A stretch of DNA of 64,000 bases from Clostridium_AM sp900759715. GTDB taxonomy: Bacteria; Bacillota; Clostridia; Clostridiales; Clostridiaceae. Location: positions 62,001 to 126,000 of the forward strand of contig CAAEXF010000054.1 of assembly GCA_900759715.1 (NCBI GenBank). Direction: 5' to 3'. Each line of letters begins with the position of its first letter. Within the stretch, counting starts at the first letter, position 1. Below the pieces are notes generated by a model. That model was not told where the DNA came from and ran no database searches. It was given only the letters and a program-made list of their open reading frames with translations. This document shows positions 41,954 to 50,961 of this stretch, in pieces. A program made the translations under genes and the position numbers.

Positions 41954-44626
41954 ATGGAAAACTTATTTAAGAGCAGCGGAAATATATACAAATGTTTACA
42001 TTTTCTTTCTAATATTGGAGTACCATTTATTCTGATTGACACTAACAATCAGGTTAAGGCTGTTACTCCTCCAGCAGTTGAAATGTTTACTAGCATATAC
42101 ATGGATGAAAGTTTATCGATTGTTGGTCGCAAAGTCAATGATATATTATGGTTTATCGAGGATAACTTTAATCATTTCCAAAAACATAATATATCTAATT
42201 ATGCATTTCAAAATGAAATAAAAATTAAAAATATAAAATGGAAGTTTAATGGTGAATTTATAAGAACAAAAGATGATATAATTCTATTGTTAAATTATCA
42301 CCTTGAAAAAGATGAATATATTAAAAAGGCTCTATTATTGACAGCTATTGAGGATTCTTCTGAAAACGCCATAATTGGCCAAGATGTAGATGGTGTTGTA
42401 ATAAGTTGGAATAGAGCTGCTGAAAAAATTTATGGATATACTCAAAGCGAAATAATAGGTAAAAACTTATCAATACTTGATAACGATAGAAGTGGAAAAA
42501 ATATTAGAGAAATGTTAGATACACTTAAGTCTGGTGAAGAAATTAAAAATTATGAAGTTAAAAGACTATGTAAAAACGGCGAAGAAATATTTTTGTCTGT
42601 AAATGTATCTCCATTAAGAAATTATAAGGGAGAAGTAATAGGTTCATGTACTATCTCTAGGGATATAACTGAAAATAAGATGCTTACGGAAAAGTTATAC
42701 GATAGTGAAAAAAGGTTTAGAAATATATATGAACAATCTCCTATAGGTATAGAAATATTTGACTCTAGTGGGAATACACTTTCTGCAAATAAGTCCTTTT
42801 GCAATATGTTTAAAATAAACACTATTTCTGACTTTAAATACGATAATTTTTTTGAATCACCATATATTCCAAATAGAATAAAAGATAAGGTAAAGAGTAA
42901 GAAAATATCAAGACTAGTCTGCAGATATAATCTTAAGTCAAATAAGACTTATTTAGATTCTGAAAATGAAATATGTTATTTTGATATGTTAATTACTCCT
43001 ATTTTAAATGAGTATAGAGATATAACGTCTATACTAGCTCAGGTACAGGACATTACAAAAGTCAAAACTATAGAAAAAATGGTTGGCAATTTCACTAGTT
43101 TGTCTGACGACATTTTCTGTATTTTAGATTTTAAAGGTAATTTTTTAGAAGTTAGTGCAGCTGTAGAAAAGATTTTAGGTTGGAGTATAGATGAATTTTC
43201 ACACAAAAACTTTGCTAACTTTCTACATATAGATGATTTTGATTCGACCTTTAATGCTATTAATTCACTATTAGAAACTGGCAGAATCACATATAGAAAT
43301 AGATATACCTGTAAAGATGGTAACTATAAATGGATAGAGTGGAGTTCTTTTATAGTAAAGGAAGATAAAGTGGTTTACTCTATTGGAAGAGATATTACCA
43401 AGCGAATGGAAAATGAAGAGGAGCTAAGAAAAGCAAAAATTGCTGCTGAAGAAGCTAGTATTGCTAAAAGTAGATTTCTTGCAAATATGAGTCATGAAAT
43501 AAGAACTCCTATAAATGGTATCATGGGAATGACAGAGTTATCCTTAATGACTGATCTTACAGAAGAACAAACAGAATATTTAAATGTAGTTAAAACTTCA
43601 TCCCAGCATCTGTTAGATATAATTAATGATGTATTGGATATTTCTAAAATAGAGTCTGGAAAATTTAAATTAGATTTGGTTCCTTTTAATCTGGAAGAAA
43701 CTATAAATAAATTAGTTAAAAACTTCTCAATTCTTGCAAATAAAAAATATCTAGAATTTATATATTTTGTGGAGCCAACTTTAACAAAAGGTTCTCTAAT
43801 TGGTGATCCATTGAGATTAAATCAAATTTTAATGAACCTTTTGACCAATGCTCTTAAGTTTACTGATAGAGGAAGTATCATTGTTTGTGCTAAACATATT
43901 CCTAGTCCTACTGGAAAAGTAAAGGTACAATTTTCCGTATCTGATACAGGGATAGGAATACCTGATGATAAAATGGATAGACTCTTTAAAACCTTTAGCC
44001 AAGTGGATGATTCATATACAAAAAAATATGGAGGAACAGGTCTTGGACTAGCTATATGTAAACACCTAGTAGGAATGATGAATGGAGATGTATGGGTCAA
44101 TAGTAAAGAGAACCATGGAAGCTGCTTTTACTTTACCGCAGAGTTTTTGCCTGTTGATGATTCTAAACAAGCTAGTTGCTCTAAAAATATTGATACATAT
44201 GATAACATTTTTAACCAATCAGAAAACACTCCAGGTTTGGGATCAAAAAATGTATATAGTAAAACTATTTTAATAGCAGATGACAATGAAGTAAACCAGA
44301 GATTTATTTCAACTTTATTATATAAAAAAGGTTATAATTATCTAATCGCTTCTGATGGAAATGAAGCTATAAAATTATTTAATGAAAATAAAGTTGATTT
44401 AATACTCATGGATATTCAAATGCCAAAGTTAAATGGAGTAAATGCTACAAGAATAATCCGTGATAATGAAGATTCATTAGAAAAACATACCCCGATTATC
44501 GCCATGACTGCTTATGCTATGTCTGGGGATAAAGAAAAGTTTATATCTGCAGGTATGGATGACTATTTAGCTAAACCAATTGATTTTCAGTATCTCTATG
44601 ATGTACTTGACAAATATTTAAATTAA
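41954..44626 (+). CDS. PAS-domain hybrid sensor histidine kinase/response regulator
   Basis: A cytosolic sensor of 890 residues. It has an N-terminal PAS-like region (about 12-110), three PAS domains (about 120-235, 255-370 and 375-485), a HisKA domain with FLANMSHEIRTP (phospho-acceptor His514), an ATPase domain (NQILMNLLTNALKFT, DTGIGI, GGTGLGLAICK) and a C-terminal receiver (ILIADDNEVNQ, phospho-acceptor Asp820 in LMDIQMP). No HPt domain is seen, so the next partner is elsewhere. The start is uncertain: GAGGTG lies 37 bases upstream of ATG 41954 and an in-frame TAG at 41948 rules out a longer frame. Confidence 0.93.
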   Translation: MENLFKSSGNIYKCLHFLSNIGVPFILIDTNNQVKAVTPPAVEMFTSIYMDESLSIVGRKVNDILWFIEDNFNHFQKHNISNYAFQNEIKIKNIKWKFNGEFIRTKDDIILLLNYHLEKDEYIKKALLLTAIEDSSENAIIGQDVDGVVISWNRAAEKIYGYTQSEIIGKNLSILDNDRSGKNIREMLDTLKSGEEIKNYEVKRLCKNGEEIFLSVNVSPLRNYKGEVIGSCTISRDITENKMLTEKLYDSEKRFRNIYEQSPIGIEIFDSSGNTLSANKSFCNMFKINTISDFKYDNFFESPYIPNRIKDKVKSKKISRLVCRYNLKSNKTYLDSENEICYFDMLITPILNEYRDITSILAQVQDITKVKTIEKMVGNFTSLSDDIFCILDFKGNFLEVSAAVEKILGWSIDEFSHKNFANFLHIDDFDSTFNAINSLLETGRITYRNRYTCKDGNYKWIEWSSFIVKEDKVVYSIGRDITKRMENEEELRKAKIAAEEASIAKSRFLANMSHEIRTPINGIMGMTELSLMTDLTEEQTEYLNVVKTSSQHLLDIINDVLDISKIESGKFKLDLVPFNLEETINKLVKNFSILANKKYLEFIYFVEPTLTKGSLIGDPLRLNQILMNLLTNALKFTDRGSIIVCAKHIPSPTGKVKVQFSVSDTGIGIPDDKMDRLFKTFSQVDDSYTKKYGGTGLGLAICKHLVGMMNGDVWVNSKENHGSCFYFTAEFLPVDDSKQASCSKNIDTYDNIFNQSENTPGLGSKNVYSKTILIADDNEVNQRFISTLLYKKGYNYLIASDGNEAIKLFNENKVDLILMDIQMPKLNGVNATRIIRDNEDSLEKHTPIIAMTAYAMSGDKEKFISAGMDDYLAKPIDFQYLYDVLDKYLN

Positions 44627-44633
44627 TAGATTT

Positions 44634-44675
44634 TAAAACAGCTATTTGAAAAATTACAAATAGCTGTTTATTGTC
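44634..44675 (+). terminator. Terminator of the hybrid kinase gene
   Basis: Perfect stem AAACAGCTATTTG / CAAATAGCTGTTT followed by ATTGTCTTTATT. Confidence 0.85.
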
Positions 44676-44734
44676 TTTATTATAATTATTATGTTAAACT
44701 ATTTTATAACTTATAACTATGTAGGGAGGTTAGA

Positions 44735-45547
44735 ATGGTAAAGAAACCTTTTAAAGTAATTCTATTTTTATTTATGATACTAATAACTTTTTATTGTATT
44801 TATAAATTTTATCCTGCTGATATAAAACCTTTAGAGGTATCTCAATATAAACAATTTAGAATAACATTTGATTATCCTATAGTTTTTGATAATACTACAA
44901 AAGAAAATATCATTATAAAAGATAAGGATGGTAATTCTGTTGACTCCTATGTATTTTTAAGTACCGATAAGAAAAGTATTATTATAAATCCACCTGTTGA
45001 TGGATATTCTCTTAATGAAAATTATTCCATCACTGTTTCTCCTAAGATTCATTTTGAAAACTTTGAACTTAAAAATAAAAAAGTTGTACAATTTAAAGTT
45101 ACAAAAGATGTTAGACAAGCACCTGTAAAAGTAAAAAGGAAAGCCCAAATTGGAGACATTGTAGGAGTTTCTGGAGAATTTATGGGGTATAAATATGATC
45201 ATTATGGCTTATATTTAGGTAACAACAAAGTAATCCACTATTGGAGCAATACTGGTAAAGCAGAAGATACGGAAATCATGGAAACAGATATGAACAAGTA
45301 TTTTGTTGATGGTAAATACTTTGTACTAGACCTAAAAGATTATTCTAAATTTAATGCTGAAGAAACTATTAAAAGATCAAAGGAAAGATTAGGAGAAAAG
45401 AACTATGATCTTCTCCAAAATAACTGCGAGGATTTTGTAATTTGGTGCAAAACAGATGACAGCAAATCTTTTCAAGTTGCTAATGTACCTAAAGATCAAA
45501 TACAAGTTATAAGAGAATTTATGTCCCTAGGCCTTAGTTTACAATAG
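44735..45547 (+). CDS. Ig-like (Big_5) plus LRAT-fold protein, membrane-anchored
   Basis: A 270-residue protein in three parts. An N-terminal TM anchor lies at about 7-25. A beta-sandwich of about 85 residues is like bacterial Ig-like Big_5 domains (FRITFDYPIVFD, YSITVSP). A C-terminal LRAT/NlpC-P60-type thiol domain has KAQIGDIVGV, DHYGLYLGNNKVIHYW (His156) and the catalytic motif NNCEDFVIWC (Cys231). LRAT enzymes transfer or hydrolyse acyl groups; related NlpC/P60 enzymes cut peptidoglycan. The domain should lie outside the membrane. Substrate unknown. GGGAGG precedes the ATG. Confidence 0.85.
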   Translation: MVKKPFKVILFLFMILITFYCIYKFYPADIKPLEVSQYKQFRITFDYPIVFDNTTKENIIIKDKDGNSVDSYVFLSTDKKSIIINPPVDGYSLNENYSITVSPKIHFENFELKNKKVVQFKVTKDVRQAPVKVKRKAQIGDIVGVSGEFMGYKYDHYGLYLGNNKVIHYWSNTGKAEDTEIMETDMNKYFVDGKYFVLDLKDYSKFNAEETIKRSKERLGEKNYDLLQNNCEDFVIWCKTDDSKSFQVANVPKDQIQVIREFMSLGLSLQ

Positions 45548-45559
45548 ATCTAAAGCTAT

Positions 45560-45597
45560 TTTTAGCAGCACAAATAACTGGTTATTTGTGCTGCTAA
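45560..45597. terminator. Bidirectional terminator, LRAT gene / kinase-like gene
   Basis: Perfect stem AGCAGCACAAATAAC / GTTATTTGTGCTGCT with a two-base loop. Confidence 0.85.
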
Positions 45598-45606
45598 CTT
45601 TAACTT

Positions 45607-46143
45607 CTATCTTTCCCACTGTCTATACAAATCTGGCCTTACTTCTTTTAATATTTCATAAAATCTCTTTGCACATTTTTGTCTTTTAAGTTCTTTAATC
45701 ATAGATTTTGGATAACGAGCTGATCTTATTATTTGCCCTGATGGATCTATTACTATTACACTCTCATCCTTTTGTACATAGATATGTTCTCCTCTTATGT
45801 CTAATCTTCTAAAACCAAGTCTTTTAAATTCCTCAATAAGCCCAATTAAACTTATTGCTAGTTCTCTGCTTAGTTCATTTTTCCTCAAATATACAGGAAG
45901 TTTTTCCCCTCCAACATATTCTCTAAACATAATTTTCCCAAGTCTTTCGTAAACTTTAGGGAAATATCTACTCCCTTCCGCTGCTTTTAAAACCTTGTAT
46001 TCATCAATACAACTTCTCTCTATCATACATATTTTAATCACCGTTTTTCCATCAGGCAGTAAATATACCTTTCCATTTCTGCCTCTTCCTAAGTATTTAC
46101 ATTCATTAAGATCTATTTTTCCATATATATTGAGTTTACTCAT
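45607..46143 (-). CDS. Small protein-kinase-like protein
   Basis: A 178-residue protein with a reduced kinase fold. It has a glycine-rich loop LGRGRNGKVYLLPDGK, the ATP lysine in TVIKIC, a hinge-like MFREYVGGEKLP, a catalytic-loop analogue LGFRRLDIRGEHIYV, and VIDPSGQ in place of DFG. The classic HRD is changed to LDIRGEH, as in some RIO- or aminoglycoside-kinase-like families. It may phosphorylate a protein or small molecule, or be a pseudokinase. AAGGGGG precedes the ATG. No neighbour indicates a substrate. Confidence 0.7.
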   Translation of the reverse strand: MSKLNIYGKIDLNECKYLGRGRNGKVYLLPDGKTVIKICMIERSCIDEYKVLKAAEGSRYFPKVYERLGKIMFREYVGGEKLPVYLRKNELSRELAISLIGLIEEFKRLGFRRLDIRGEHIYVQKDESVIVIDPSGQIIRSARYPKSMIKELKRQKCAKRFYEILKEVRPDLYRQWER

Positions 46144-46301
46144 GAATGTCCCCCTTTTTTATATCTGCCATTGCTTGTAACCTTTTTAGTATATAAGCTA
46201 AAAAATTAATGCTAAAGTATACTTATTTATTACTATACTTACATTTATGGAAAAGTGTGATATTTTTCCACTTATTATTTTAGAGAAATCCAATAAAAAA
46301 T

Positions 46302-46336
46302 AAATGCATAGATGAACTGTTCATCTATGCATTTAT
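46302..46336 (-). terminator. Terminator of the aor-moaD-moeB operon
   Basis: Perfect palindromic stem AAATGCATAGATGAAC with its complement, overlapping the stop codon of the adenylyltransferase gene. Confidence 0.85.
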
Positions 46337-47016
46337 CTTTGATATTCAATTACTTCATAATCTTGATTCAATGTATCTATAAATAATATCCTTTTTCTAA
46401 GCAGCTCTCCTCTTCCTATTAACACTTTTATAACTTCACTCACTTCAATTGAAGCTACAAGAGCTGGTGTAAAAGATGGATTACCTAATTTTGCTTCAAT
46501 GCCTTTCCCTACTTTTTTCCCATATATAATATTTAAGGTTTTGTCTCCTGGATATACCGTAGTTACGTGGCCATACCAACCAGCTATAGCTCCAGATACT
46601 AGTGGAATGTTCAATTCTTCACAGGCGTCTTGCAGCATAAGTCTTGCATCTATACTATCTAATGCATCAACTATAATATCATGTCCATTTAGAATTTCAG
46701 GATAGTTCTCTTTAGTAAGAAATTCATTTATAGCATTAACCTCTATTAGTGGATTGACATTCATCATCCTCTTCTTAGCAACAATAGATTTACTTTTGCC
46801 TAACGAATGAATATCAGATAAGATTTGTCTATTTAGATTGGATTCTTGAAATACATCTCCATCTACTGCAGTAATGTATCCTACTCCAATTCTACCTAAC
46901 ATCTCGATTACATATCCACCTAATCCTCCACATCCTATAACACATACTTTATAATTCTTTAATTTATCATTTTCTTCAGAGGATAGGGTTTGCATATTTC
47001 TGCTATATCTCTCCAA
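46333..47016 (-). CDS. ThiF/MoeB/HesA-family adenylyltransferase
   Basis: An E1-like enzyme that adenylates the C-terminal glycine of a ThiS/MoaD-type protein. It has 227 residues with the nucleotide motif VIGCGGLGGYVIEMLGRIGVG, the DVFQESNLNRQ arginine region and DALDSIDAR. The C-terminal Zn-binding Cys pairs of E. coli MoeB are absent, so it is nearer the short HesA/ThiF type. It starts at TTG 47016, one base after the moaD-like stop, with AGGAGGGGG inside that gene, so it is coupled to it. Its partner is clearly the adjacent carrier protein. Confidence 0.92.
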   Translation of the reverse strand: MERYSRNMQTLSSEENDKLKNYKVCVIGCGGLGGYVIEMLGRIGVGYITAVDGDVFQESNLNRQILSDIHSLGKSKSIVAKKRMMNVNPLIEVNAINEFLTKENYPEILNGHDIIVDALDSIDARLMLQDACEELNIPLVSGAIAGWYGHVTTVYPGDKTLNIIYGKKVGKGIEAKLGNPSFTPALVASIEVSEVIKVLIGRGELLRKRILFIDTLNQDYEVIEYQR

Positions 47017-47017
47017 G

Positions 47018-47242
47018 TTAACCCCCTCCTACTGGTGGAAATAATGATAAGACATCCTTGTCTTTAAGAGGCTTATTTAACTGACCATCAATTCCATTAA
47101 TTAATAATATAGCAACCTCTTCTGAACTTATTTTAAGTATATCAAGAATATCTTTTGGAGTTATATTTTCTTCAAACTCTAAAAAGTATTTTTTTTCTCT
47201 TCCTTCTCTAAATGTTGCAAATAATCTTACTTCGATTTTCAT
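47018..47242 (-). CDS. MoaD/ThiS-like sulfur-carrier protein
   Basis: A ubiquitin-fold carrier of 74 residues ending in PPVGGG, the C-terminal di-glycine needed for adenylation and thiocarboxylation. It starts MKIEVRLFATFREG. The linkage to aor suggests that it supplies the dithiolene sulfurs of the W-pterin cofactor. ATG 47242 has GGAGGTGAT upstream; a longer frame lacks a site. Operon with aor upstream and the adenylyltransferase downstream. Confidence 0.92.
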   Translation of the reverse strand: MKIEVRLFATFREGREKKYFLEFEENITPKDILDILKISSEEVAILLINGIDGQLNKPLKDKDVLSLFPPVGGG

Positions 47243-47318
47243 CTTATCACCTCCAAAACTCTTTTTCATTGAATGCTCCCATTCCTCAGAACGGGAGCAT
47301 TCATTAAATTAGTGTCTA

Positions 47319-49139
47319 CTATTTTCCTATATATTCATCAAGTCCAAGCTTTTTAAGAGTTTCTGCTGTAGGGATACCATTTTCATCCCATCCTCTTACT
47401 GAGTAGTATTCAGGAAGAAGAACATCTAGTTTGTGAACATATCCCTTTGAAGGTCCATCTGGAACTTCTTCTTCTAATAATCTCTTAGGAAGAGTATCCT
47501 GCTTACTATCTATTCCTGCAGCTAAATTATATAATTTTTCTAGTGTCCAAATTCTATCTCCTGCCATCATTAATGAATTAACATCATGAAGCTCTCCTCC
47601 TACTACAGCATTATACATATCTACAAAGTCTTGAGCACCAAGTCCAAAAGTTGTAAATATACATAATCCAAGTGCATCTATAACTGCTGTCAAGTCATGG
47701 AATACTCTAGCGTAAGCTGCTTTTCCTTCCAATGAGAATCTATCAAGTTTTTCTGGATATCCTAGTATTTCAGGGCTTATCATGTAACCTTTAATATGAC
47801 ATCCTCCTCTGTTGTTAACAGCATAAGTTATTCCGTGTCCTTGACAACCTCTAGGGTCATAAGCTGGAAGCTCTTGTTTCTTAACTGTCATTGAAAGCTC
47901 AGGAGCTCCGTAGCTTGAACATAATCTATATGAACCTTCAGCTAACTTATCACCGAAACCTTCTCTTTCTCCCATCTTTTTAGTCCATTCTACTATAGCA
48001 TTAGCATCTCCCCATTTTAGTGATACACCGTCTGCAGATAGTTCATCATCTTTGATATATCCTCTTTGATAAAGTTCCATTGCTGCTGCAATAGTTGCTC
48101 CTGCTGAAATTGTATCTAGTCCATATTCATTACATAGCATATTTGCTCTGTTAACAGCATTTATATCATATACATCACAATCTGATCCAAATGACCATAG
48201 TGTTTCATACTCAGGTCCTCCGCATTCAGTTCCATCATCAAGTTTTACCCATCTTCCACATGCTATTGGACATCTATAACAAGGATTTTTTCTAACTAAA
48301 CAATCCTTGGTTAGAGTTTCTCCACTAATCATATCTGCATTTTCTGTATATGCTTCTTGGAAGTTTCTAACTGGGTGTATTCCATTTTCATTAATAATAT
48401 TAACTAATACTGCACTTCCGTATGTTGGAAGACCAGTGCCTGCTACAGGGTCTTTTCTTAAGATTCCTATTTTTTCAGAAGCAACCTTTTTAACTGCTTC
48501 CTCATCAAATAATTGAACCTTTCCACTTCCTTTTACAACTATAGCCTTTAGATTCTTAGACCCCATAACTGCTCCAACTCCACCACGTCCAGCTGCTCTA
48601 TCAACATCATTCATAACTGCTGCTATAAGTGATAACTTTTCGCCAGAAGGTCCTATACATAAAACCTTAGCCTTACCATCAGTTTCATTCTGAAGCATAG
48701 TTGTAGTTTCTGAAACAACTTTTCCCCAAACATTCGAAGCATCTTTGAATTCAACTTTATCATCTACTATATTTACATATACTGGAGTATCTGACTTTCC
48801 TTCTACTATAAGCATGTCATAACCAGCTGCCTTAAGTTCTGCTCCCCATTTTCCCCCTGAGTTAGCTATGGCAATAGTTCCTGTTAAAGGTGACTTAGTT
48901 ACTACCATAAATCTTCCACTTGTTGGTACTGGTGTTCCTGTAAGTGGACCTGTAGCAACAATAAATTTGTTATCTGGTGAAAGTGGATCTATCTTAGGAT
49001 CGACTTCATCAAATAATGTTTTTACACCTAAACCTCTAGCACCTAAATATTTTTTAGCTTTATCAATGTCTAAAACCTCAAGCTTGAAAGTTTTGTCACT
49101 TAAATTAATTCTTAAAACTTTTCCGTTATAACCGAACAT
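47319..49139 (-). CDS. aor: Aldehyde:ferredoxin oxidoreductase (tungsten)
   Basis: A tungstopterin and 4Fe-4S enzyme that interconverts aldehydes and carboxylic acids with ferredoxin, 606 residues. Domain 1 opens MFGYNGKVLRINLSD and holds PTSGRFMVVTKSPLTG. The cluster motif is CYRCPIACGRW near residue 285, with a late LGLCIFTTFG cysteine. DPRGCQGHGITYA and GGCHIKGYM bind the pterin region. ATG 49139 is chosen because AAGGGGG lies upstream. It is preceded by a sigma-54 promoter and a divergent-free activator gene. In acetogens AOR reduces acids to aldehydes for alcohol formation. Confidence 0.97.
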   Translation of the reverse strand: MFGYNGKVLRINLSDKTFKLEVLDIDKAKKYLGARGLGVKTLFDEVDPKIDPLSPDNKFIVATGPLTGTPVPTSGRFMVVTKSPLTGTIAIANSGGKWGAELKAAGYDMLIVEGKSDTPVYVNIVDDKVEFKDASNVWGKVVSETTTMLQNETDGKAKVLCIGPSGEKLSLIAAVMNDVDRAAGRGGVGAVMGSKNLKAIVVKGSGKVQLFDEEAVKKVASEKIGILRKDPVAGTGLPTYGSAVLVNIINENGIHPVRNFQEAYTENADMISGETLTKDCLVRKNPCYRCPIACGRWVKLDDGTECGGPEYETLWSFGSDCDVYDINAVNRANMLCNEYGLDTISAGATIAAAMELYQRGYIKDDELSADGVSLKWGDANAIVEWTKKMGEREGFGDKLAEGSYRLCSSYGAPELSMTVKKQELPAYDPRGCQGHGITYAVNNRGGCHIKGYMISPEILGYPEKLDRFSLEGKAAYARVFHDLTAVIDALGLCIFTTFGLGAQDFVDMYNAVVGGELHDVNSLMMAGDRIWTLEKLYNLAAGIDSKQDTLPKRLLEEEVPDGPSKGYVHKLDVLLPEYYSVRGWDENGIPTAETLKKLGLDEYIGK

Positions 49140-49183
49140 ATTGTAAATCCCCCTTGTATATAGATATTTCATATTTATATATA

Positions 49184-49199
49184 AGCAATTACTATGCCA
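49184..49199 (-). promoter_or_regulatory. Sigma-54 (-24/-12) promoter of aor
   Basis: The minus strand reads TGGCATAGTAATTGCT, a match to the consensus TGGCAC-N5-TTGC(A/T) at every critical base (GG at -24, GC at -12, correct spacing). It lies 45 bp upstream of the aor start and next to a sigma-54 activator gene. Confidence 0.85.
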
Positions 49200-49281
49200 A
49201 AGCTAAAACATAATAAGCTTTTCCTTGTATTTAACCTATATTTAAGTCTATGCTTGAATTGTTCAAATAATAATTTGAACA

Positions 49282-49320
49282 AAAAAACAAAGCCTCTATA
49301 AAATTTAGAGACTTTGTTCC
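49282..49320 (-). terminator. Terminator of the sigma-54 activator gene
   Basis: The minus strand forms AACAAAGTCTCTA / TATAGAGGCTTTGTT followed by a TTTTTTT run, separating the upstream operon from aor. Confidence 0.85.
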
Positions 49321-49383
49321 GAAACAGAGCACATAAGAGGATTATCATTGTTCCATTTTGGAATTCCGTTCTAAAACAGAACA
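49315..49383. promoter_or_regulatory. Candidate activator binding sites upstream of aor
   Basis: Three inverted repeats in 70 bp: GTTCTAAAACAGAAC (49368-49382), TTCCATTTTGGAA (49351-49363) and a weaker GTTCCGAAACAGAGC. They lie about 130-200 bp upstream of the -24/-12 promoter, the usual distance for sigma-54 activator sites, and overlap the activator's stop codon. Confidence 0.5.
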
Positions 49384-50940
49384 ATCTATAGAATAATTAT
49401 TCATTTTTCTATATAGCGTATTTCTTCCAATGCCTAGTGATTTAGCAGCAGCAGCTATATTTCCATTATATCTTTTTAATACTTTTATAATATGCTGTCT
49501 TTCCATATATTCTAGCCTTAAACACTCATCCGGTACATTGCTCTCAAATATTTCTGATGAAGTATTCTTTGCTAAAAGTTCTATTGGTACAGATTCTGTA
49601 TTGATGATTAATTCAACTATATTTTCCAGCTCTCTTATATTTCCCGGCCAATTATAATTGATAAAATACTCTAATTGACTATCAGTTATCTCAACTATAT
49701 TCTTCTCCAAGTGTTTTGATGCCTTTTTCATAAAATAATTAATTAATAGTGGTATATCATCTCTTCTTTCTCTCAAAGGCGGAAGATGTACCGGAAGAAC
49801 ATTTAGTCTATAATACAAATCCTTCCTAAAGCTTCCTTTTTCCGCTTCACTTCTTAAGTCCTTATTTGTAGCTGCAATAATTCTAACATTCACAGGAATC
49901 TGTTTTGAACTTCCGATCTTATTTATTATGCCTTCTTCAATTACTCTCAAAAGCTTAATTTGCATATCAAGAGGCATCTCACCAATTTCATCTAGAAAAA
50001 TAGTTCCCCCGTCAGCAATTTCAAACTTACCTGCATATCCACCTCTTTTAGCCCCAGTAAAAGCTCCTTCTTCATAACCAAAAAGTTCAGATTCTATTAA
50101 ATTTCTAGGAATCGCTCCGCAATTTACTGCCACAAAGGTTTCATTATGTCTGTCGCTGTGATTGTGAATGGATTGAGCAAAAACTTCCTTACCAGTTCCG
50201 CTTTCTCCAGTTATTAAAATAGTGGATTTACTATCTGAAATCTTCTTAGCATATTCAATTATTTGAATAAATTTCTCATTCTGACCAATAATCTTATTGA
50301 AAGTATATATGGCCTTACAGGAAAGTATTCTATCTGCAAGTCTTCTAGATTTTTTATATGCTGCTTTCTTATTATTTTCTATCATTCTCTCGATAGCTTT
50401 TGCAGCTGCAACTACCATACCCAATGTATGAGAATGAACAAATTCACTGTAGCCAGTTAAATTCAATACTCCCATAATATTTCCAACGTCATCTTTTATA
50501 GGCGCAGCGGAGCAAGTCCACTTGTGGTAAGCCTTGATATAATGCTCATTTGCTGATACCTGTACTGGTATTTTTTCAGTTAAAACCAGGCTCATAGCAT
50601 TGGTACCAATATGCGCCTCATCCATATATGCACCAGGTATCATTTTAAATTTAAAGGCATCAGATAATATCCCTTCATCACCAATAACGTTTAATATACA
50701 TCCTTCTCCGTCAGTTAATATAGCAAAAAAATTTGATCCCTTAACAAAGTTATATAACTCATCTATAAAAGGAGTAGCATTTAGTATTAGTTCCTTATTA
50801 TGATTCAACTTATCCTCAAAATCTTTTCCATGCAGTATTTTTTTGCTAAATATAAGACTAGAGTCCATTCCCATATTAATACACCTTTTATGAGATTCGT
50901 AGACATATGATTTTTGACTTTCTTTTCTTACTTCCAACAT
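49345..50940 (-). CDS. Sigma-54-dependent transcriptional activator (AcoR-like)
   Basis: An enhancer-binding protein of 531 residues. It has an N-terminal GAF-like sensor (about 55-190), a AAA+ domain with Walker A TGESGTGKE (about 240), the sigma-54 contact loop GAFTGA, and Walker B FLDEIGEMP, then a C-terminal Fis-type helix-turn-helix (NIAAAAKSLGIGRNTLYRKM). There is no receiver domain, so it should respond to a small ligand. It ends the moaA operon and lies directly upstream of aor, its probable target. AAGGAGG precedes the ATG. Confidence 0.95.
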   Translation of the reverse strand: MLEVRKESQKSYVYESHKRCINMGMDSSLIFSKKILHGKDFEDKLNHNKELILNATPFIDELYNFVKGSNFFAILTDGEGCILNVIGDEGILSDAFKFKMIPGAYMDEAHIGTNAMSLVLTEKIPVQVSANEHYIKAYHKWTCSAAPIKDDVGNIMGVLNLTGYSEFVHSHTLGMVVAAAKAIERMIENNKKAAYKKSRRLADRILSCKAIYTFNKIIGQNEKFIQIIEYAKKISDSKSTILITGESGTGKEVFAQSIHNHSDRHNETFVAVNCGAIPRNLIESELFGYEEGAFTGAKRGGYAGKFEIADGGTIFLDEIGEMPLDMQIKLLRVIEEGIINKIGSSKQIPVNVRIIAATNKDLRSEAEKGSFRKDLYYRLNVLPVHLPPLRERRDDIPLLINYFMKKASKHLEKNIVEITDSQLEYFINYNWPGNIRELENIVELIINTESVPIELLAKNTSSEIFESNVPDECLRLEYMERQHIIKVLKRYNGNIAAAAKSLGIGRNTLYRKMNNYSIDCSVLERNSKMEQ

Positions 50941-50961
50941 AATCCTCCTTCTAAAGTACAG

